A DNA stretch of 64,000 bases, from positions 12,478,931 to 12,542,930 of the forward strand of contig CAIIXF020000003.1 in assembly GCA_903813345.2 (NCBI GenBank), written 5' to 3'. Made by a program: the position numbers and the translations under genes. This DNA comes from Owenia fusiformis (Eukaryota; Annelida; Polychaeta; Sabellida; Oweniidae). Shown here in pieces: positions 20,731 to 32,700 of this stretch. The notes beneath the pieces are model-generated. The model worked only from the letters and a program-made list of their open reading frames with translations. It was not told where the DNA came from and ran no database searches. How positions within the stretch are numbered: position 1 is the first letter of the stretch; each line of letters opens with the position of its first letter.

Positions 20731-23700
20731 ATGAATGTTTTAAATATATTATTACCATGCATTCTTCTTGTGATGTTTCCCTCAACAAACAATGCAGTGG
20801 CAGTTGGAATAGTAAACGTCATTTTTGGACCCTTAATGGCAGCAATTATGTGTCAATTCTTCAATGATTACGAACTTTGCCAATCACAAAGAACAATTGG
20901 AAATGTTGGCGACATATCGGATGCAGCGAAAAATGTGATTAAGTTAGCACAAAAAAGGAGCTGCACACCATATGATTGTTCAGGTAAATTTATTGTTTCA
21001 TACATTGTGTTTTCCTCAACACAATGGATACAGCAAGATGTGTGATCAAGCAAGCACAAAGAAGGAGTTGAATACCATATGATTGTCCAGGTAAATCGAT
21101 TGTTCCTTACATTGTATTCTCTTCAGCACAACAGATACAGAAAGGGGTGTGATCAAGCATACACAAAGAAGGCGTTGCACACCATATGATTGTCCAGGTA
21201 AATCGATTGTACATTACATTGTATTCTCTTTAGCACAACAGATACAGAAAGGGGTGTGATCAAGCATACACAAAGAAGGCGTTGCACACCATATGATTGT
21301 CCAGGTAAATCGATTGTTCCTTACATTGTATTCTCTTTAGCACAACGGATACAGAACGGGGTGTGATCAAGCAAGCACAAAGAAGGAGTTGCACACCATA
21401 TGATTGTCCAGGTAAATTGATTTTTTCTTACTCTTTACTCTTTTATTCTCTTTAGCACAACGGATACATTAAGGGGTGTGATCAAGCAACAAGCACAAAG
21501 AACGAGTTGTACACTGCATGATAGTTCAGGTAAATCGAATACAGTGTCTCCCTGTATATATGGTCCGGGGGACCATACACACTAGGACACCAGGTCCTCC
21601 GGATCTGGTATGCAGGGTGTGTGGTCTTAACCGGACCATATTTTCTGTATTGGTAAACAATATAACACAGGACTATATATACTGACGGACTATAAATACG
21701 TTGACAATAGTCCAGATTGGATAGTCCGGCTAGATTTTGGTCCTATCTGTTAAATTTATTTTTAAATGTATAGATGTCGTACTATAGTAGTACTGTAATA
21801 TATACTTATTTGATATCTTTTCAATGAATTAAAAAACACTGCTTGCATCCAATCACCGTTAGTATAGTGGTTAGAACAGTCTTCTTGCTGTTGCCCATGG
21901 TGTGGATCGACTCCCACTCTATCCTTTTTTTCTCTACCATATTCTGCATAAAATGGAACTATTCGTTTCCTCGATTTCGATCATGAGATTAGTTTTAATA
22001 TTAATGCATGCCCAGAAGACTGTAATTTCTAGTTAATTCTGTCCATAAGACAACTTATTCTGAATTCTCTAGATGTACATGGCATTATTTTCTGGTTGCC
22101 TCTGTCCCCGAGACAACTTATCCTTATTTTTCTAGTTACATATGTCCAGGGGAACTATGTCATCTACTTACATTTGTCCAGAGACAATAAAAACTGGGCA
22201 GTATAATTGCACTGCACTGACTTGAACCATTACTAGAGATATAACACCACGGAAATCATCACTCCCGTTTGATTTTTTGTGAAAGAATAAATTCCCTTGT
22301 GGTTTTGGGTGACATAGTACAGTAAAACCTGTCTAATCCAAACACCTATGAAACCAGCCAAAAGCGTTCAAATTGGCAGGTGTTCAAATTTCAAGGAGAT
22401 TGTTGATCGGGGGGGGGGGGGGGGGGTTAATTGTTCAGTCCACTCATAGAACACTTAATACTAAATCAGAAAACAATACATGTTGTTGATGAGTTTATTC
22501 TACAATAGGGCTATAGCCTATATGCTATTTTTATTTACATTTTGAACAATTTCATTATTTTAGTAAAAATAACTTATATTTTGGCAAAAACTTTGTAATA
22601 CACTAACAGTATAAGTATATGATAGTCTCGTAGGAAATCTTATGCTTCTCAAATGACTTATCCCATATAATGGTTATATAGCACTGCTTTACTTTTGCTT
22701 GAAAAAGTCCTTCATTGTTGTTTGTTTTTTGGCACTTTAAGCATTAGCGAGTAAATATCCTCTTCAAGTAAAAACATTTTTCATAAGTGTTCATTCGAGA
22801 TGATGTATAATCCTCCAAAATATCAAGGGGATTCAGGATGTCAAATGTATCCCTTTTTAGGAGGCATTTTAGTGATAGGATATTTTGAAGTTGAATTTTT
22901 TTTTCTCTTTCTCATGATATAATCTTGTCTGCAATTGTGTCTGTCTTGTCTTTGTGATTATAAAACATTTGCTGATTAAATCTTAGCTATCATAACAGAC
23001 CCATGGGATATAAAACATCTAAGACCTGTTCATAATCCAAATCAAAAACATCCAGTTAATTTTCAATAGGGATAAACCGATTATCTCCAACATTCTCACC
23101 TTTCTCTTAATCCAAATCAAAAACATCCAGGTAATTTTTCATAATGATAAATCAATTATCTCCTTGATTCACACCTTTCTCTTAATCTAAACAAAACATT
23201 CAGTTCTTTTCTAATAGGATAAACCAATTAACTCCTGTATTCACACCTTTCCAAATCATCCTGTTGTTTTCCACAAATAAAGGATGTCACTGAGACTAAA
23301 TATTAAGTTAATTAAGACAATATTGGTTCTTTGATTACATTGTTGTATATGTAAAGATAAATAACAACTATAACATTGAATCAATATGTGGCTATTATGG
23401 AAATGTCCAGACATTTGATTTCTGATAAAAATGTTCAGATTAGACAGGTCACTTTTTCATATCTGGTTGTTCACTGTTCAGATTAGGAGGTGTTCAGATT
23501 TCAAGGTTTATTTATCATGGGAGTCAATGGGAGGAAAAAATGGGACAGAAAAAAGTATTCAAATTGGAAGGTGTTCGGATTAGCCAGGTGTTCAGATATA
23601 CAGGTTCTACTGTAGTATTACATGAACAGTCATTAATATACCAATACGCGATAGCGTTTAATTTAGTTCAGTTTATTTACCACTCGTTTGAAGAGCTCTC

Positions 23701-26700
23701 ATGAATGGTACAACTTCGTCTACATCCGGGTCCTTTCCCATTGGATTACACAAGGTTGCTATTTTCAATGCCGCACTGCGACTCTATTTAACATTTGTGT
23801 TGAGTTTCTTTTGCACAAACGATAGATATGTATGTTATTAAGATATATAACGAGGCTTTTTGAACTACAAGTATAATCCCCAGATCCGAAGAAATCTGTA
23901 GTTGAAAATGCCGTCCAATTCCAGTGACGTCACTGATTTCCATAAAATTGCTCAGACGCCATCGAAGATCAAAAAATATAAATAATAGTACTTTGAATCT
24001 CCGATTATCTTCCTGATTATTGAATAGATTGGATTATATAACTATGCTTGGGGGCTGATGGAAGATCAGAAGCTGAGAAACGTTCTGAGTAATCGACTCG
24101 TTCGCCGGGCCAATGAAAATTTGTTTGATAATCAGAAAGATAATCGGAGATTCAAAGTAACATTATTTATATTTTTTCGATCTTCGATGGCGCCTGAGCA
24201 ATTTCTGGGATATCAGTGACGTCACTGGAATTGGACGGCATTTTCTCCTACAGATTTTTTCGAATTTGGGGATTATAGTTCAAAAAGCTTTGTCAAATAT
24301 CTTAACAACATACATACCTATCGTTGGTGCAAATGAAACTCTACATAAATGTTTAATAGAGTCGCAGTGGGGTATTGAAAAAAGCACCCCTGTGTAATCA
24401 AATGGGAAAGAACCCGGATGTAGACGAAGTTGTATCATACATGAGAGCTCTTCAAACGGGAGTTAGCTAAACTGAACTAAATTAAACGTTATCGCGAATT
24501 GGTATATTGGTTCAAATCTACACACGCTTTTGAACTTGTTTGTTGCTCGCGGTTCTACCTCTGTTGTGTACTTCCGGGTCATTTTAAACTTGCTGAAAAA
24601 TATGGATCTTGCAGGTGGTTCAGGTAAATATGGAACTTGAAGATGGAGAGAATGAGGAAGACAAAGAGCTTGAAGATAAAGAGCTATCTAGAAGTTGATG
24701 TATCACGATAGCGACCAACCTGAATCATTTGACCTTTGCTCGCGAGAATAAGCCTGTTTTTAGATACACACGGGTGACTATAATCACACCCGGTGATCGT
24801 GAAAATGGGACGGAGGGGGGGGGGGGGGGGGGGCGGGGGGCAAGCAATTTCTGGTCGAAAAATGAACAAATCTGCAAAAAATATTTTTTCAAGAAAAGGT
24901 TTATGATTTAATTGCTAAACGAATAGGCGCACGGTATGGTAAAATATGTCACGTATTCTACGAATTTTTTTAGCCGATTCTCTTCTTAGGTATAAGATCT
25001 ATTAAAAAAGGCGCAACGCCACCAACGTGCAAAAGTCAATGTTTTTGCTTTAAATCAAGCATCAACGGTCTACACAACCTGCAATAAATATTTGTAAGTG
25101 ACATTATCATCATAAAATTAATGACCTTAATGACTTTACAAAATATGTTTCCATACGTTTAAAAAAAAAATCAATATAATTAAAATGGGAAGGAGGGGGG
25201 GGGAGGACGGAGGGGGGGGGAGCAATATGTGTATAAGATATGATATGAGATGTTACTTGATACTTTATATCCAGATTTTCCCATTAAATATATGCAAAGT
25301 ACAGTACAGTATTTGGCGTAATAGGTGATGTGCCCATGGTATAATTGGGTACACTAATTGGGAAACTTCCTGGCAGATTATTTAGTCTAAATTCTACATC
25401 TGCTGAAGACCAATATAATCAAAAATATTAACATATACTAGATATCTGTTAGCGAGGTTAATAATGAAACAACTTTAGTAACTGCTTACTCGAAAACTTG
25501 CATGTCCAAATAGAAATATGATGCGATGTCTACATTTTTATGATAAGTCTTCAAAAAATAAAAACTATTATACACATAAAAAGTTAAACGCTCTCTTCCA
25601 AGATTTTGATAATCCTAAATAAATCTAACTACGAATACAACTTGTTATCAATTCCTAACCCATTGTAATTGAGGAGAAAATGGGAAAATTTGGATATAAA
25701 GTGAAGTAACATCTCTCATCAATTCGTATAGACATTTTGCTCCCCCCCCCTCCGTCAGCTCCCCGCCTCCGTCCCATTTTAATTATCTTCGATTATTTTT
25801 TATACAACGTATGGAAACGTATTTTGTAAAGTCATTAAGGTCATTAATTTTATGATGATAATGTCACTTACAAATATATATTGCAGGTTGTGTAGACCGT
25901 TGATGCTTGATTTAAAGCAAAAACATCGACTTTTGCACGTTGGTGGCGTTGCGCCTTTTTTAATAGATCTTATACCTAAGAAGAGAATCGGCTAAAAAAA
26001 ATTCGTAGAATACGTGACATATTTTACCATACCGTGCGCCTATTCGTTTTGCAATTTAATCATAAACCTTTTCTTGAAAAAATAATTTTTGCAGATTTGT
26101 TCATTTTTCTACCAGAAATTGCTTGCTCTCCCCCTCCGTCCCATTTTCACGATCACCGGGTGTGATAATCCTTTTACCAATTTGCCCGCGGGACTAGCAA
26201 ATCTGTTTTTTATGCTCGCGCTTAATACGGATTAATAATGATGCAATCGTATCAATTTCACTTGCTCCTCGGGCGTACGGAAGTGCACTGTCAATGTAAC
26301 AGAAAAAGAATACTAAAGCCAATTACACATCGAAATTCGCACAGGAAGGTAACTTGGCATAGTGCTAATTTTACCACCCCGCATAATGATTAAGATTACT
26401 CAGTCATACATGACAGTTACATAATACTCTTGGTACCATTTGATTGAGAATAAATCAGGCTTTTTACTACTACCTTTTCATTTTACAAAACTGCTTAGGA
26501 TTCCAGTAATTTGGATTTGAAGTTGGGTATACTTTTTTTGTGGACGCCCTGTATAGTCCATCGGCCTTGTTATTCTAGATAATATACAGTGGGGATCATA
26601 AAGAATTGCAAGAGCTATGAAAATTACATGCTGTCGCACATGTAATAAATTCTTACCTCAGTGTATTCAGTGCTCTATTTTCTCCGTCTGAGTAAGTCCA

Positions 26701-29700
26701 AATATAGTGGAATTTGTGTCCCTAATGACAAATAAGAACTTCAAAAGTTGAATTGGATATTCACATGTTATGCCGACTCTTCAAATGTTGAGGTGATTTT
26801 GTCGCCCGATTGCGCCGGAACGGAGGATTGGCTCCCAGAATGCAACATGGCAAAACTGCCCTAATTCACGTCACCATACTAGTCAATGGGCAAAAGGGCA
26901 AACACCTGACTTTTTATCTCGAGTTATGGATTTATGTGGCCTCACTGGCCTATCTAAGGTTCTAAAGCTATGTCTAAGCTACATCTTGACACTAAACTCA
27001 ATAGGGGCCAACCATCTACTTTTTGAAATAATTGGTCAATTGTGACACTACCCCCTCTCTCTGCAGACACAAATTGAAATTCACAAAAATGAAGGCAAAA
27101 TTAATACGCCACTTGACTCGAAATTGTCCTTCAGATAACCCAAATAAACGCATTTTCAGAAGAAATGGCATGTTGTCATTGCAAAAAGATCACAACTGTG
27201 CCTACATACTAGCATACTGACTCGTCATGATCACAATTGTGTTGGGACTACATTTATTTTTGAATACTACGGAAGTGACGTATTAGGGCATTTTGGCCCA
27301 TGACACATGCCAGCTTTCAAAATGCTGTTCCGCCATTTTGAAACCTGTCATGAGTAAATACGGTAACTGATGTTGCATTCTGGGAGTCAACCGTCCTTGG
27401 ATAACAAACATGGCGATTCATGAAAACATTCATTCGATTTGCTAGGGATTTATCCATTATTTGCAGGTATGAAGCTTTGGATTCATTTATTAACAGGATC
27501 TTAAGAGGTTCTGGACAAATCATTTGATTCTGGACTTGTCATATTTTTTTTTCAACGAAATCACATCCAAGGGTTGAACTTTTATTAGCTATTTAGAGAG
27601 TGAGTCCTGCCTAGTATTAATTTCAATAAAAAAGTTAAAATAGAACCCTATTTGAGAGTCAATCTAATACTTACATTACATTGATAAATTAAGGCAAATC
27701 CTGAAATATTTTTAAAGTGCATTTTTTTATGAAATATTATCCAGCAAGTATTTAAATGAAACGGTCTTATTTAAATACAAATCATAACATGATATTTTTC
27801 ATGAAACATTTTTCAATGAAATTCAATTGAAGGGTCAAGATAAAACGAGCTAATTTAGGTGAAAACACTTACATGATGATGTGTTTTCATAACTTCTTTC
27901 ATAAAATTCCATCAAGGGGTGAAGATAAAATGATCGAATTTAAGTGATTTAAGGATCACGAGAATATGTTTTCTTTGATATTTTCTATGAAATCCCATCC
28001 AATGGTCAAGGTAAAATTTTGATTTTGATTTGGTCACGTGTTCGAAAGATCCATATAAGGCCCATAGAACCATATAGGAACGTCATTTTGAATGTCAGGT
28101 GATAGATCCATATAAGGCTTTTAGAACCATTTATGGAAAGATGAGGGGAAGCCCCTGACACCTGTTTCACGATTTTTATGCACTTCATTATTGTACCGAA
28201 GTTTGCCGATTCGATTCGTCATATTTCGGAATCCTGGTGACAATTTTATACTCCATTGGAGTATTTTTGACCTACTTCTTATGACGGAAATTCCCGGACC
28301 TTGTTCGGATTAATCCGGATTTTCTGACCTACCTTATCTACCGAGATTTCACGAGTTAACATTCGTCTTATTCCGGAATCCTGGTGACAATTTTATACTC
28401 CATTGGAGTATTTTTGATCTACTTTTTCTGGATTTTGCCCTACTTATTATATCTTGACAACAAGCAAATCAAAAAGTTCGACATGAACGGGTCTCGATCA
28501 ACTAACCTAGACTATGGAAGCCAGGCACGCTAACCATGAGGCCAACGAGCTACCGATATGAAAGAACAAAAGTATTATATATTTATACCGAGCGTCAATT
28601 CAAAATGATCCTCACTTTTGTCTCCACTTAAATACGACTCGTCAGTTGTATCCAGAATAGTAGAACGCCTATGGCGCTAGTGAATAACCAAGTCCCAGGT
28701 GAGTGGTTCGTATCCCTCTGTGATATACTATTTTTGTTTTATTAAATACGACAGAAAGGAGCAAGGTGTAGGTTGAAAACAAGACGTTAGTTTGTTTCAA
28801 AACAGTTTGGAAACATTAATCTCTGATAATTTAAGGTTTTCCACTCCTGAAGGGCCTCTAGATCTATGAAATTCAATAATCCACTCAGTAAAAATACGAT
28901 TTCTCTGCAACCTGATGTCAAATCAAGATCATTCAAATATATATGTGTTCCTGACACGTTTGGGCGTCCGGGAATAAAATTGCTTGTGAAAACTATTTAC
29001 AAAAGTGTTCCAGAGACCCTTATCTACTTGGCTAAGGTTTTATTTGAAGATACATTGCCTTATTAGCAGGTAGAGGGGCATACAGAACACAGAAGCAAAT
29101 GCTATGTTGAACATTTTCTATATTTCAATTTGAACCTGTGTTTACATGTCACGTAGGCCAGTGTTTTATATGGGGATTATATGTACTTTCCTTGTTTACA
29201 TGAACGTAAATCATTACATGAAATCTGCATTCTTCTGGGTTTAATCTGGGTTTGTATTGTCTTATTGGGGCTTTTCGACTTTAAAACAAACCCTACCTAA
29301 ATGGGTTTACTGAGTGGCTTCACGAAAAAATAAGCAGCACTTTAGGCCAACTAAATACAACTCGTCAGTTGTATCCAGTTGGAATCCCAGCGTAATGTTT
29401 TTAATTATATGGTTGTGCTTTGATTTTACGCTGAAAACATTTATAACTACGTCAACTTTATATTAAAACATTTATTATCTTTTCAGTTGTATTAAATGTA
29501 AAATATGATATAGTCAGCTTATTGCTTTCTGGAGAACAGTCAAGGTTTAAATTTGGTACAATGAATCGGACACTCATGTAAATCGACATGGTTATAACAT
29601 TGAACTCAATGCAGTAAATTAGTTATTTCTATGAATCACAGCGGGATTGGTTTCATTTTATATGATTGCCAACTCTGGCGGTTTTTTTGTAAATGCTTTT

Positions 29701-32700
29701 GACCGCTGTAAATGTGAAACTGATACAGTATTATTCAATTGTTTTATGTCTTGGTCACATTTGCTCTGATTTTCACTACGGCGCCCGGCCGATTGAGTAT
29801 TGTGTTCAGAAATGTATTCAATTTTGAACAAAATACTCGCAGCAAATGTGATCCAGGCATTACACAGCGGTATTTCGAACATACTATTGTTGCTTAACCA
29901 CGACCTAGCCAATTTTAAAATCATACTCCTTATTAAATCCAAGTAAACGATCAATGTCTAGGTATTTGGCGTTTGATGATACTATGGCCCTTGGCGAATT
30001 ATGATTAGATGAACCGAGGTCAACATTAATGTTTCTTGTACAAGGTCATCCCAAGGTCTAAGATAAATATTTAGGTATTTTACGTTTCAAGACCTTTGGA
30101 CAAATTCGATTCAACGATGTTTTAAAGTTAAAATGTATACAGAGATAAAATAGGTTATCTCCTATCGTTTCCTTGTGTATACGTTTACACACTACTATAC
30201 CTAACACCTAGAAATGCATAAGATACTTTGTTTGCCTAATTGAATTGTTTAATATATTTTTGAAAGTGCCTTACTAGCATCTAATTTTCAACCGATAAAC
30301 CATTCATAAGGAACAGACAAATAAAAACAAATACATAATCATTACTAATAAGCCAAATGGGTTGCTCATGAACACCTAATGCAAGGTATAGTAGTGTGGT
30401 TTATGTCTCTGCGTAATAACGCAGATGCGAGCAGGTAGTTACCAATCTCACCACAAGGTGGCTCGTTCGGGTCAGATAGCATGGCGGGTATGGTAGAAAG
30501 TTCCCTTTAACTTAAAGTACATCTGTTTTCGTGGTTCAATTTTCATATCACCCTTAAAATGTATCTAATAGCAATGCAATTAAAATATGTCCAGTGAACG
30601 AAAATGCAATACAAGAATAGATATTTCACGTTTTGTGATTTTGTAACAATGGGGTTATTTTTTGTATATGTAACATGGTCATTTTCACATTTTATATTAT
30701 TACTGTTCATATTAATCAATCCCTATTCATCTCAATATAAGAGGTCCCTAAGTAGGTTGTTTGCAGTTTTACTCTTTTAATACCATGTTCACTTTTCACC
30801 TTGAGTTATTCAACTATGCAAACTGTGTCAGTTTTATATATCTATTGTTCCCCTATATGGTCTTTCTCACTCACATGTAGCTGAGTTTGCATTGGGTGTT
30901 GGCTTGTCAGTAGTTGCTGTAAGAGTTCATGTTGTACATTACAGAGCATTGTATTTTAAACATTGAAGTTTGAAATATACTATTTTATATATATTTTAAT
31001 TTGAAGTTCGAGTTATTTTATTGCCACCCACGGGCCTTCCACACGCCCATTTACATATAACGCTTTGAAACAACTTTAAAAAGTGAGCAATGTCAGTGTT
31101 GTGATAATAGAGAATTTTCGTTATAAGTTGTTTCAAAAACTTATACGTATACTTATAGTTTAAAGGGTCTTGTCGAACTAAAATCAATTCAAATTGATTT
31201 TCATAATCTGTACCAAGTGGGGCATAACTATTCCCGATATAGTCAAGCTTCATCATCAACTAGGGACTGCGAATACAATGTCCTTTGCTAGTGTCAATTA
31301 TGAACACGATAAACTAAATTCTAGTTGACGGGTCCTTGTAGTGTACGATAAACAAGACCCTTTAAAGTGAATCACTACACGAACGAGTCGATCATTTCAA
31401 AGTTCTCATGAAATTATAAGGTCAATTTTTAAGTTTTTACGTATAAAAGGGCCTTTATACGCAGATTATAAACTTACAGAGTTGGATCTCCGCATAGTAT
31501 ATGTGTGGACCTACTGACCAGAATGGCTTATTAAAATTAATCGGCTGAATAGGCATAGTATCCAATCAAATAGCTCGACTCATTCATTAGCTGAACTAAT
31601 TCTCCCTTCGTTATTTCTACAAGGTGATTCAAAACGATCATCTACAAAAAATATATTTGAGAGTAGATAAATCTGTAAAACCCGTGTGCTATATCAGCCT
31701 ATTTGATTCTAGAAAACACATATGACACAACTAAACATGCTTTACATCAAGGGGGTACGGATGGTATGCCATTGGCCCTTTTTATTACCGTCCTAGGAGA
31801 TATTTCCCGACGAATTAGGAAATTATGAAACACCTTGTTTATTGGGTTTATAAGTATAAGTATACGTATAAGTTTTTAAAAAACTTATAACGAAAATTCT
31901 CTAATAACGCCCCTCATACCTATTTATTACAGGTCGTGTAGACCATTGTTGCCTGATTTATAGCAAAAACATTGACTTTTGCACGTTGATGATGATGATG
32001 ATGATGATGCGCCTTTTATAATAGATCTCATATCTTAGAAGCGTATCAGTTCAAAAAATTCTAGAAGACCTTACATATTTTGCCATGCACTGCGCCTATT
32101 CATTTGGCAATTCAGTTGTAAATTTTATCTTGAAAAAAATAAATCTTCCAAATTTGTTGAGTTTTCTTGCAGAAATCGCCTACCCCCCCCCCTCCATCCA
32201 TTTTGTATGATCACAAGGCGTGATTTAAGCTGCTGATATTCTTCTTTAAACGAGTCGGATTTTCAAAATCTATAAGTTGGACTCCCTTTATAGAAGCTTT
32301 GAACTGAATTTGCACTGCTTAATGCTGAAATTTTATTGTTTATCCATACATTTTAAGAAAAAATGTATAAAAAAAGATGTTAAAGCCAAATGTTGCCCTA
32401 AAAATTCAGAAAATGTAAAAAATTTCGAATTTTCTTAATATGTAAATTATCTAATCAAACACTTCGTCCACCATTTTGAAACACTAATCAATCCAATCTG
32501 TGCTAGCGATTCATAGGGCGAGCCAGTGGGATATTTCGAGGGTTCATACACACCTGAAAATGTCAGGGAAATTGACTTGATTTTCCAAGTGCTGGAAATG
32601 TCAGGTAATTTTAAAATTAGGTCAAAAGGGCCAAAGATGACAGGGAATTTTGAAACGGTAGACATGTCAGGGAAATGTCAGGGAAATTTGTATCAGTGTT

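Noticed and set aside
21856-21925. tRNA-Asp/Glu-like gene
   Set aside because: The A and B boxes are good, but the anticodon arm and acceptor stem pair poorly, and a related decayed copy exists at 60-310. A SINE head is more likely.
24684-24911. Proline- or glycine-rich frames around the poly-G run
   Set aside because: They are by-products of a G run at the end of a foldback element.
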